A DNA stretch of 5,032 nucleotides from ATZT02 sp038124905 (GTDB lineage: Bacteria; Actinomycetota; Actinomycetes; S36-B12; UBA5976): positions 1 to 5,032 of the forward strand of contig JAYPCW010000073.1 of assembly GCA_038124905.1 (NCBI GenBank), written 5' to 3'. The notes under the pieces are model-generated. The model searched no databases. It saw nothing but the letters and a program-made list of their open reading frames with translations, and was not told the DNA's origin. A program made the position numbers and the translations under genes. Shown one piece after another: positions 1 to 4,325 of the stretch (positions within the stretch are counted from its first letter, which is position 1; every line of letters starts with the position of its first letter).

Positions 1-2
1 CT

Positions 3-79
3 TGGTGGAGCTAAGGGGATTTGAACCCCTGACCCCCTCGATGCGAACGAGGTGCGCTACCGGGCTGCGCTATAGCCCC
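3..79 (-). tRNA. tRNA-Ala, anticodon CGC
   Basis: The reverse complement folds as a complete tRNA. The 7-bp acceptor stem GGGGCTA/TAGCTCC contains the G3:U70 wobble pair that identifies alanine tRNAs. The anticodon stem CCTCG/CGAGG closes the loop TTCGCAT, giving anticodon CGC, which reads the alanine codon GCG. The T arm is GGGG-TTCAAAT-CCCC-like, with the standard GGTTCAAATCC core. The discriminator is A (position 6) and the 3' CCA is encoded (positions 5-3), unlike the tRNA-Arg later in this window. The gene starts 24 nt after the stop codon of the SepX-like gene on the same strand, so read-through transcription from that gene is possible. Confidence 0.96.
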
Positions 80-103
80 AAACGCTTCGTAGGTTAGCGC
101 ATC

Positions 104-652
104 CTAAGCGCCTTGCGCTTCTCGCCTTTCTTTAGGCATATCTTCTACTGGCTTTCTCATGTTAGGTCTCGGTCTTTCATCTAAAATTATTTCTCGTCTA
201 GTGTCATCAATGTATTCATAGTTTGCTACCGGCAAATTTGATAAGACTTTAAAGTTTCTTGGTGGTTCTGGAATTACTTTTGTCAGCTTATTAACTGTTT
301 CTATTTTCTGTGCGGCGTTGAAGGCTAAGGTTAGCCAGGTTAAAAGCAAGGCAAAAGAACTAAGTAGATAGAGATAATTTAAATTAGCAATAAATACCAT
401 TACGCCAAAAAAAATATTTGTAAAAGTTAAAAGTAAAGTTACACGTTTTCGTCTTGCGCGAGCTGCTTGTACTTGCAAACTAGCTTTGCCTTGTTTAGTA
501 CTTGGAGATGTTCTACTAATCAAACTCATGGCATTTTTAAAGCGGTCAACCGATTTACTCTCAAACTGTTGACTATTTCTTTTAAACATCAATGGGATCA
601 AAACAGCCGCCCAAAGCGCAACCATCGCAATCAAAATAATAGAAGACCCCAT
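104..652 (-). CDS. SepX/GlpR-like divisome membrane protein
   Basis: A 182-residue membrane protein. The N-terminus (MGSSIILIAMVALWAAVLIP, then LMFKR) fits the actinobacterial family called SepX in Streptomyces and GlpR in Corynebacterium: a short outer end, TM1 at about residues 2-22, then a conserved cytoplasmic stretch ending in DRFKNAMSLISR (36-47). A basic segment (ARARRKR, 64-70) precedes two further membrane helices at about 71-90 and 92-111. The tail (112-182) is charged and rich in Arg and Pro. Family members help build the division site, and GlpR is the membrane receptor for the FtsZ-binding MoeA homologue Glp. The frame is open 13 codons upstream to a TTG at 691, but I chose the ATG at 652 because it matches the family start and has a -10-like TATAAC just upstream. 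The RimJ-like gene upstream supports the assignment through the Rv0995/Rv0996 order. No glp/moeA gene lies nearby. Confidence 0.75.
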   Translation of the reverse strand: MGSSIILIAMVALWAAVLIPLMFKRNSQQFESKSVDRFKNAMSLISRTSPSTKQGKASLQVQAARARRKRVTLLLTFTNIFFGVMVFIANLNYLYLLSSFALLLTWLTLAFNAAQKIETVNKLTKVIPEPPRNFKVLSNLPVANYEYIDDTRREIILDERPRPNMRKPVEDMPKERREAQGA

Positions 653-661
653 GCGGTAAAG

Positions 662-691
662 GTTATATTGCTTTTGTGAAGCTTTTCCCAA
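662..691 (-). promoter_or_regulatory. Candidate leaderless promoter for the SepX-like gene
   Basis: On the minus strand TTGGGA (691-686) is followed after 18 nt by TATAAC (667-662), and the ATG lies 9 nt further on at 652. Transcription would start within about 0-3 nt of the start codon. No Shine-Dalgarno-like sequence precedes this ATG. The hexamers match the sigma-70 consensus at 4/6 and 5/6; the assignment is an inference from spacing. Confidence 0.35.
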
Positions 692-696
692 TCTCT

Positions 697-715
697 TCGG
701 CGTGTCAAGCGCCGA
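697..715 (-). other. Intergenic hairpin between the acetyltransferase and SepX-like genes
   Basis: The six bases 697-702 (TCGGCG) pair with 710-715 (CGCCGA) around a 7-nt loop. It lies 8 nt beyond the acetyltransferase stop codon. No T tract follows on the minus strand, so it is not a classical intrinsic terminator. It could be a 3'-end stabiliser or a weak attenuator. Confidence 0.35.
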
Positions 716-718
716 CCG

Positions 719-732
719 GTTACCTAGGTAAC
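719..732. repeat. Perfect 14-bp palindrome GTTACCTAGGTAAC
   Basis: Positions 719-725 are the exact reverse complement of 726-732, with no spacer. It covers the last two sense codons and the TAG stop of the RimJ-like acetyltransferase. A perfect spacerless palindrome is a poor RNA hairpin, so a protein-binding site is more plausible than a terminator, but it may be coincidental. Confidence 0.4.
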
Positions 733-1296
733 TCGTTCTAAAAAACTCCCCGTCACTTCATCTTCTAAAATTACAAAAACTTGATGATCGCGCCAGTCCC
801 CATTTATATGAATATAACTTTCTCTTAGGCCCTCATTTTTGATTTGTAATTTCTCTACCACTCGCAAGCTGGCAGTATTTTCGGGTCGGATCGCGATTTC
901 TACCCGATGTAGCTTGAGTTCATTAAAAATAAAGTCGAGCACCAAGGCAACGGAGATCGGCACGATTCCGTTTCCCGCATACTTTTGGCCAATCCAATAC
1001 CCTATATAACAACTGCGGCTTGAGCCAAAATTAATATTCCCTGCGGTTACTAAACCTACTAATTCTCTTTTATATTCAATTGCCCATGTAAAGTTAATTT
1101 TTTTTCTAGCATCACTTTTCGTTTGGCTTACCATTTGAAAGAAAGTAGCTGGATAACTTTCTTCGGCTGGAGGTAGTGTCGCGTCCCACTCTCTTAACCA
1201 AGTTTTATTTTCTTTGCGTAATGCCTTCCAGCGACTTGCATCTCGATAACGTAGTGGTCTTAACTTGATCTCTTTATAAAATAACTTGGGTTGCAT
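724..1296 (-). CDS. RimJ/RimL-like GNAT N-acetyltransferase
   Basis: A 190-residue protein of the GNAT fold, closest in layout to RimJ, which transfers an acetyl group from acetyl-CoA to protein N-termini. The N-terminus KLRPLRYRDASRW (11-23) is the usual RimJ/RimL opening. The acetyl-CoA-binding motif A is QKYAGNG (104-110, the family's Q/RxxGxG/A), preceded by the beta-strand CYIGYWIG. HRVEIAIRPENTASLRVVEKL (120-140) is the typical motif B region with the conserved Asn-x-x-Ser. HINGDWRDH (153-161) is the usual C-terminal signature. It begins 17 nt after the galU stop, so the two are probably co-transcribed. Only a weak GTGAG lies about 11 nt before the ATG. In related actinobacteria moeA/glp separates it from galU; here the genes abut. 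The real substrate is unknown. Confidence 0.85.
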   Translation of the reverse strand: MQPKLFYKEIKLRPLRYRDASRWKALRKENKTWLREWDATLPPAEESYPATFFQMVSQTKSDARKKINFTWAIEYKRELVGLVTAGNINFGSSRSCYIGYWIGQKYAGNGIVPISVALVLDFIFNELKLHRVEIAIRPENTASLRVVEKLQIKNEGLRESYIHINGDWRDHQVFVILEDEVTGSFLERVT

Positions 1297-1313
1297 TTGT
1301 ACTAATGCTCACT

Positions 1314-2213
1314 TTAATTTAATTTCTCGGCAAAAGTTTTCAACCATTTTTTAAACTCTGGGCCTAAGTCATTACGCTCGACGGCTAGTTGTACTACTGC
1401 TTGCAAATATGCCAATTTGTCGCCCGTGTCATACCTGCGCCCTTTGAAAATAACTCCGTACATTCCACCACCATCAGCTGGAGTTACCTCTTTGGCCAAT
1501 ATCGTCATTGCATCCGTAAGTTGAACTTCCCCACCCTTGCCTGGCTTAGTTTGTTCCAAAATTTCAAATACTTTTGGTGAAAAAATATACCTTCCTATAA
1601 CTGCAAGATTACTCGGTGCGTTTTTAATTTCAGGCTTTTCAACTAAGTCAGTTATTTGTACAACTTGAGAATCGTCAGTAGCTTTTACCTGTGCGCATCC
1701 ATAAAGTGAGATTTCACTTTCTGGAACTTCCATTAATAAAACAACCGAACCCCCAAATTTCTGCTGAGTTTCAATCATTTTTGGTAAAACGTAATCTCGA
1801 TCATCAATTAGGTCATCGCCTAGTAAAACTGCAAAAGGATTATCACCAACATGCTCCTTACCGCGCAAAACTGCATCGCCCAGGCCTTTAGGTGTTCCTT
1901 GTCGAACGTAGTGAACCGCAGCTAGCCCTGCTGGATGTCTTACCGCCTCTAATAAATTTGATTTATCTTTGTTTCCTAGTGCAGCTTCTAATTCAGGATT
2001 GTCATCAAAGTGATCTTCTAAAGCTCTCTTAGTTCTTCCAGTAACAAATAACAAATCCAATAATCCAGCGGCAACTGCTTCTTCTACTACATATTGAATT
2101 GCCGGCTTATCAACTACCGGCAACATTTCTTTAGGCGTTGCCTTAGTTGCTGGTAAAAATCGAGTGCCATACCCAGCCACTGGAATTACTGCTTTTAATA
2201 CCGAAGATGCCAT
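1314..2213 (-). CDS. galU: UTP-glucose-1-phosphate uridylyltransferase
   Basis: The enzyme joins UTP and glucose-1-phosphate to give UDP-glucose and pyrophosphate in the cytoplasm, supplying envelope glycans and UDP-galactose. The 299-residue length is normal for bacterial GalU. The nucleotidyltransferase signature AGYGTRFLPATKATPKEML (13-31) is intact. RQGTPKGLGDAV (104-115) matches the uracil/ribose-binding loop, LLGDDLID (130-137) supplies the metal-binding Asp, VEKP is at 191-194, GRYIF at 207-211, GGEVQLTDA at 217-225, and RRYDTGDKLAYLQA at 259-272. It is probably the first gene of the minus-strand run galU, acetyltransferase. It diverges from the folate cyclo-ligase gene over 65 bp. The ATG at 2213 gives the expected N-terminus and has TAGGCT 6 nt upstream but no Shine-Dalgarno sequence. 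Confidence 0.97.
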   Translation of the reverse strand: MASSVLKAVIPVAGYGTRFLPATKATPKEMLPVVDKPAIQYVVEEAVAAGLLDLLFVTGRTKRALEDHFDDNPELEAALGNKDKSNLLEAVRHPAGLAAVHYVRQGTPKGLGDAVLRGKEHVGDNPFAVLLGDDLIDDRDYVLPKMIETQQKFGGSVVLLMEVPESEISLYGCAQVKATDDSQVVQITDLVEKPEIKNAPSNLAVIGRYIFSPKVFEILEQTKPGKGGEVQLTDAMTILAKEVTPADGGGMYGVIFKGRRYDTGDKLAYLQAVVQLAVERNDLGPEFKKWLKTFAEKLN

Positions 2214-2219
2214 GTCGGT

Positions 2220-2249
2220 AGCCTATCTAGAATTTGCCATCGTTTGGAA
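2220..2249 (-). promoter_or_regulatory. Candidate leaderless promoter for galU
   Basis: The minus-strand hexamer TAGGCT (2225-2220) fits the actinobacterial TANNNT -10 pattern and ends 6 nt before the galU ATG, which would place the transcription start at or next to the start codon. The best -35 position, 18 nt upstream, is TTCCAA (2249-2244), a weak match. The same six base pairs read TTGGAA on the other strand, where they would serve the divergent cyclo-ligase promoter. Confidence 0.3.
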
Positions 2250-2253
2250 AACG
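2241..2253. repeat. Inverted repeat CGTTT-GGA-AAACG in the divergent promoter region
   Basis: CGTTT (2241-2245) and AAACG (2249-2253) are exact inverted copies separated by 3 nt, almost central in the 65-bp spacer between galU and the cyclo-ligase gene. The repeat covers the putative -35 hexamers of both promoters, a plausible operator position. It is short enough to arise by chance. Confidence 0.3.
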
Positions 2254-2272
2254 CCAACTAGTCGGCCATACT
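2244..2272 (+). promoter_or_regulatory. Candidate leaderless promoter for 5-formyl-THF cyclo-ligase
   Basis: TTGGAA (2244-2249), a 17-nt spacer and CATACT (2267-2272) are followed by 6 nt and the ATG at 2279. Each hexamer matches the sigma-70 consensus at four of six positions. There is no ribosome binding site, so a leaderless transcript is the simplest reading. Confidence 0.35.
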
Positions 2273-2278
2273 TAAACT

Positions 2279-2827
2279 ATGCCCAGTAAAGCCGAATTAC
2301 GCAGCAAGCTACTTATTGAACGAAGGGCTCGCTCCGATAGACATATGGTGGCAGAGCAAATTGCAGAATTTGCCGCATCTTTAATTAACGATCATGAAAC
2401 TGATATAGGTTTGTATATTTCTACAGAAATTGAGCCACCTACTTCAAAGTTAATTAAAATTCTTGAAAAAGATAAGAATCTTTATTTTCCTAGGGTAATT
2501 GGCAATGATTTAGTTTGGTTCAAAAATCCAAAGGAATTTGAAAAGGGGTCATTCAATATTTTAGAGCCGGTAGGTATGGGAACCCCTATTTCGGAGTTTC
2601 CAGAAATAACTTCACTTTTTATCCCCGCCTTTGCGGTTTCACCTCGCGGTATGCGTCTTGGAAAAGGTGGCGGTTTCTATGACCGCTTGTTGGCAAAGTT
2701 AGATTTAAGGTTAAAAAAAATTGCTATTGTTTATGATTCTGAGGTAATCGATGACTTGCCTAGTGAATCTCACGACGAAAAAGTAGATTTCATCGTTACT
2801 GAAAAGCGCATTTTGACTATAAGCTAA
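2279..2827 (+). CDS. 5-formyltetrahydrofolate cyclo-ligase
   Basis: The enzyme (EC 6.3.3.2, MTHFS/YgfA family) uses ATP to convert 5-formyl-THF to 5,10-methenyl-THF, returning the stored folate to one-carbon metabolism. At 182 residues it has the usual length. The N-terminal KAELRSKLLIERRAR (4-18) is the conserved basic helix; YFPRV (69-73) corresponds to the substrate-pocket strand; PAFAVSPRGMRLGKGGGFYD (116-135) is the family's main ATP/phosphate-binding signature, with the diagnostic GKGGGFYDR. SHDEKVDFIVTEK (164-176) is the typical C-terminal motif. It lies divergently next to galU, the same pairing as Rv0992c/Rv0993 of Mycobacterium tuberculosis. The last 11 bp overlap the 3' end of the opposing fluoride-channel gene, leaving no room for a terminator in between. 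Confidence 0.95.
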   Translation: MPSKAELRSKLLIERRARSDRHMVAEQIAEFAASLINDHETDIGLYISTEIEPPTSKLIKILEKDKNLYFPRVIGNDLVWFKNPKEFEKGSFNILEPVGMGTPISEFPEITSLFIPAFAVSPRGMRLGKGGGFYDRLLAKLDLRLKKIAIVYDSEVIDDLPSESHDEKVDFIVTEKRILTIS

Positions 2828-3206
2828 CCGGCTGACTGGTCCCTAACCAAATACCTAAAAATAATGCCAAAATTCCTAATCCGACACTAACGGCCAGATA
2901 TCCAAAAGTTGTACCAGCATTTTTTAATCTAGAAATATTTTTCATCTCTAGCGCAACTGCGCTCATTGTTGAAATCGAACCGGCTAAACCAACAGCAACT
3001 AGTGGATATAAAAAACCTATTACACCTTGATTATCAAAAAAGGCATCTGCATACAACGCGGTGGCAAGACCAACCAAAAAGCTACCCAAAACATTAGCCA
3101 TTAAGGTTCCTACTGGCATATGTTCATAGTTAGTGAAATGGGCGAGCTTCCAACGAATTAAGGCTCCTAATGCCCCACCAATCGCAATCAATAAAACTGT
3201 TGTCAT
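2817..3206 (-). CDS. fluC: Fluc/CrcB fluoride channel subunit with degenerate Phe box
   Basis: A 129-residue, four-helix membrane protein of the Fluc (CrcB) family, which exports fluoride as antiparallel dimers. GGALGALIRW (10-19) and GTLMANVLGSFLVG (33-46, with conserved pore Asn38) are intact. The usual GGxTTFST motif on broken TM3 reads GSISTMSAV (76-84). Aligned with the partner gene, Ile78 and Met81 stand where the two pore phenylalanines should be. The ATG shares the sequence ATGA with the stop codon of the partner gene directly upstream, indicating translational coupling and a heterodimer. Inference: this subunit keeps the shared structural positions but contributes at most one weak or non-functional pore. 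Its 3' end overlaps the cyclo-ligase gene tail-to-tail by 11 bp. Confidence 0.9.
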   Translation of the reverse strand: MTTVLLIAIGGALGALIRWKLAHFTNYEHMPVGTLMANVLGSFLVGLATALYADAFFDNQGVIGFLYPLVAVGLAGSISTMSAVALEMKNISRLKNAGTTFGYLAVSVGLGILALFLGIWLGTSQPVSL

Positions 3207-3598
3207 GCTTCACTTTTAGTTTGTGAAATTTTTATTCCGATTGTTACCGCTACAAAAGCTAAGAAAAAAGTAGCAAAGATATTCAAAACAAAAAGCCCCA
3301 AATATCTATCAATTAAATGCCAATATGAAATCAACATTAACGTCGAAAAGGTAGTGAAGCCACCTAGAACTCCAGTTGCCCAAAAGCTCCATACCTTAAC
3401 TTGATGTCTGCCAAATCCAGCGATCAAACCTATAGCAAAACTTCCTAAAACATTAATAATCAAAATCGAGTAATTAAATCCATACTCAGAATAAATCCAA
3501 TTAAACGTTACTTGATTTAAGAGCGCTTCGCTAAACCAGCGAGCAACACTTCCTAGCGCACCGCCTAGTGCCACAAGTAGCCAAATTGGCAAATTCAT
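3203..3598 (-). CDS. fluC: Fluc/CrcB fluoride channel subunit, intact Phe box
   Basis: A 131-residue Fluc (CrcB) subunit with four predicted membrane helices (about 4-25, 42-62, 68-93 with a break, 98-124). All family motifs are present: GGALGSVARW (12-21), INVLGSFAIG (48-57, with Asn49 as the pore asparagine) and GVLGGFTTFSTLM (76-88). The last carries the pore phenylalanines Phe81 and Phe84 and the Thr/Ser residues that line the central sodium site and fluoride path. It is the first gene of a two-gene operon; its TGA overlaps the ATG of the second subunit by ATGA. Homologous tandem pairs in other Gram-positive bacteria form heterodimers. The start has TAGCCT 6 nt upstream and no clear Shine-Dalgarno sequence. 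I could not find a fluoride riboswitch in the leader, which would be only a few nucleotides long if the transcript is leaderless. Confidence 0.93.
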   Translation of the reverse strand: MNLPIWLLVALGGALGSVARWFSEALLNQVTFNWIYSEYGFNYSILIINVLGSFAIGLIAGFGRHQVKVWSFWATGVLGGFTTFSTLMLISYWHLIDRYLGLFVLNIFATFFLAFVAVTIGIKISQTKSEA

Positions 3599-3604
3599 GA
3601 GGTA

Positions 3605-3610
3605 AGGCTA
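3605..3610 (-). promoter_or_regulatory. Candidate -10 element for the fluoride channel operon
   Basis: The minus-strand TAGCCT (3610-3605) is a TANNNT hexamer ending 6 nt before the ATG at 3598, the same geometry as TAGGCT before galU. No good -35 hexamer is visible at 16-19 nt upstream; that position is occupied by the direct repeats at 3628-3654. Confidence 0.3.
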
Positions 3611-3627
3611 GGCCCATTCTTCGCTAC

Positions 3628-3654
3628 CGCTTAGATCTCACGCGCTAAATCTCA
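3628..3654. repeat. Imperfect tandem direct repeat in the fluC/SAF divergent spacer
   Basis: CGCTTAGATCTCA (3628-3640) and CGCTAAATCTCA (3643-3654) are near-identical copies separated by 2 nt, one turn-and-a-half apart (15 bp between starts). They sit where the -35 region of the fluoride-channel promoter would be, so a regulator-binding site is possible. Function is inferred from position only. Confidence 0.4.
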
Positions 3655-3670
3655 TCAATTGTGGATAAAT

Positions 3671-3700
3671 TTTTCAAAATTTTTCAAGATTTCTTATATT
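3671..3700 (+). promoter_or_regulatory. Candidate leaderless promoter for the SAF-domain gene
   Basis: TTTTCA (3671-3676), an 18-nt spacer and TATATT (3695-3700) are followed by 7 nt and the ATG at 3708. The -10 matches consensus at 5 of 6. Transcription should begin at about the start codon. The run TTCCCTC before the ATG holds no ribosome binding site. Two copies of ATTTTTCAA (3669-3677 and 3679-3687) lie in the -35/spacer region. Confidence 0.45.
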
Positions 3701-3707
3701 TTCCCTC

Positions 3708-4184
3708 ATGAGCTTTTTCTCTAAGAATTTAACTAAAGTCACTAATTTTATTTTAAATTTAAAACGTGAGCTTGCTACCGCATTCTTGATTTCTGCTTTA
3801 TTAATTGCCCTAGGCCCACTATTTACAAGAATTGGCACCGAAACCGTCTTAATTGCAGCTGGTGATTTAAGNNNNNNNNNNNNNNNNNNNNNNNNNNNNN
3901 NNNNNNNNNNNNNNNNNNNNNNNNNNNNNNNNNNNNNNNNNNNNNNNNNNNNNNNNNNNNNNNNNNNNNNNGGGCAATTGGTAGACGTAGTAGCCAGTAG
4001 CGAAAGAGATCTCAAGGCCAAACTTCTAGCGAAATCTGTAAGAGTTGTTGCGCTTTACCCAGAAAGTCAAGCATTTACTAACTCTCAAGGAATTTTGCTC
4101 TTAGTTGCAACATCTTCAGAAGACGCCGTAGAGCTTGCGGGGAGCGGCAATCTAAAATTATCGATAGTTATTCGCAATAAATAA
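3708..4184 (+). CDS. SAF/CpaB-like membrane-anchored protein, interrupted by assembly gap
   Basis: The N-terminal part has a short basic cytoplasmic end, one membrane helix (about residues 23-40, ATAFLISALLIALGPLF) and then TETVLIAAGDL (44-54), which is the opening strand of a SAF domain as in CpaB/RcpC pilus-assembly proteins (compare VLVAARDLPAG). After the gap the sequence resumes with GQLVDVVASS, the CpaB-like GxxVDVxA strand, then KSVRVVALYP and ILLLVATSSEDAVELAGS, ending in a beta strand LKLSIVIRN. The order matches the SAF-domain proteins encoded near the folate cyclo-ligase gene in many actinobacteria. Their role is not established; no pilus ATPase or pilin gene is seen here. Exactly 100 Ns (3872-3971) hide the centre of the SAF domain, so true length and frame continuity are uncertain. 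tRNA-Arg begins 7 nt after the stop. Confidence 0.7.
   Translation: MSFFSKNLTKVTNFILNLKRELATAFLISALLIALGPLFTRIGTETVLIAAGDLXXXXXXXXXXXXXXXXXXXXXXXXXXXXXXXXXXGQLVDVVASSERDLKAKLLAKSVRVVALYPESQAFTNSQGILLLVATSSEDAVELAGSGNLKLSIVIRNK
3872..3971. other. Assembly gap, 100 Ns
   Basis: A run of exactly 100 Ns, the conventional placeholder for a scaffold gap of unknown size. It falls inside the SAF-domain gene. Both flanks are in the same reading frame when 100 bases are assumed and both look like parts of one protein, but actual missing length cannot be read from this sequence. Confidence 0.99.
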
Positions 4185-4191
4185 CCAATTC

Positions 4192-4264
4192 GCCCTCGTA
4201 GCTCAACGGATAGAGCAGTTGCGTCCTAAGCAATTGGTTGGGGGTTCAATTCCCTTCGAGGGCA
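4192..4264 (+). tRNA. tRNA-Arg, anticodon CCT
   Basis: The acceptor stem GCCCTCG (4192-4198) pairs perfectly with CGAGGGC (4257-4263), followed by discriminator A at 4264. The D arm is GCTC...GAGC. The anticodon stem GTTGC/GCAAT closes the loop GTCCTAA, giving anticodon CCT for the arginine codon AGG. The T arm GGGGG-TTCAATT-CCCTT ends in two G:U pairs. CCA is not encoded (the next bases are CAA). Only 7 nt separate it from the upstream SAF-domain gene, with no room for its own promoter outside that gene, so it may be processed from that gene's transcript. Confidence 0.96.
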
Positions 4265-4274
4265 CAAAAGATAT

Positions 4275-4297
4275 ACGGTTCAAATCCGTCAATTTTT
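4275..4297 (+). terminator. T-arm-like hairpin followed by T tract
   Basis: ACGG (4275-4278) pairs with CCGT (4286-4289) around the loop TTCAAAT, which is the classic loop of a tRNA T arm, followed by CAATTTTT (4290-4297). It begins 10 nt after tRNA-Arg. It may act as a weak intrinsic terminator for the SAF/tRNA transcript, or be a remnant of a second tRNA. The stem is only 4 bp, which is short for a terminator. Confidence 0.4.
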
Positions 4298-4311
4298 AGA
4301 TGAAGATCTTG

Positions 4312-4317
4312 TAAAGT
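4312..4317 (+). promoter_or_regulatory. Candidate -10 element for the MgtC-like gene
   Basis: TAAAGT fits TANNNT and ends 8 nt before the ATG at 4326, so the transcript would begin within about 1-2 nt of the start codon. No clear -35 hexamer is found upstream and no Shine-Dalgarno sequence precedes the ATG. Confidence 0.3.
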
Positions 4318-4325
4318 TTGCTCTC

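Noticed and set aside
467..679. Plus-strand open frame of 70 codons opposite the SepX-like gene
   Set aside because: No recognisable family features and it lies wholly antisense to a better supported gene.
703..708. Exact minus-strand TTGACA before the SepX-like gene
   Set aside because: No -10-like hexamer occurs 16-19 nt downstream, and the bases form the loop of the hairpin 697-715.
1389..1891. Two plus-strand open frames (63 and 66 codons) opposite galU
   Set aside because: Both are antisense to a clear GalU coding sequence and resemble no known protein.
3599..3707. Fluoride riboswitch upstream of the channel operon
   Set aside because: I could not find the conserved pseudoknot and stem sequences of the crcB motif on either strand; a covariance search would settle it.
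3674..4021. Minus-strand open frame of 115 codons spanning the N run
   Set aside because: A third of it is Ns, and it is antisense to the SAF-like gene, whose two halves have recognisable domain motifs.
4265..4325. Second complete tRNA gene after tRNA-Arg
   Set aside because: Only a T-arm-like hairpin is present; there is no acceptor stem, D arm or anticodon arm within the 61-nt spacer.
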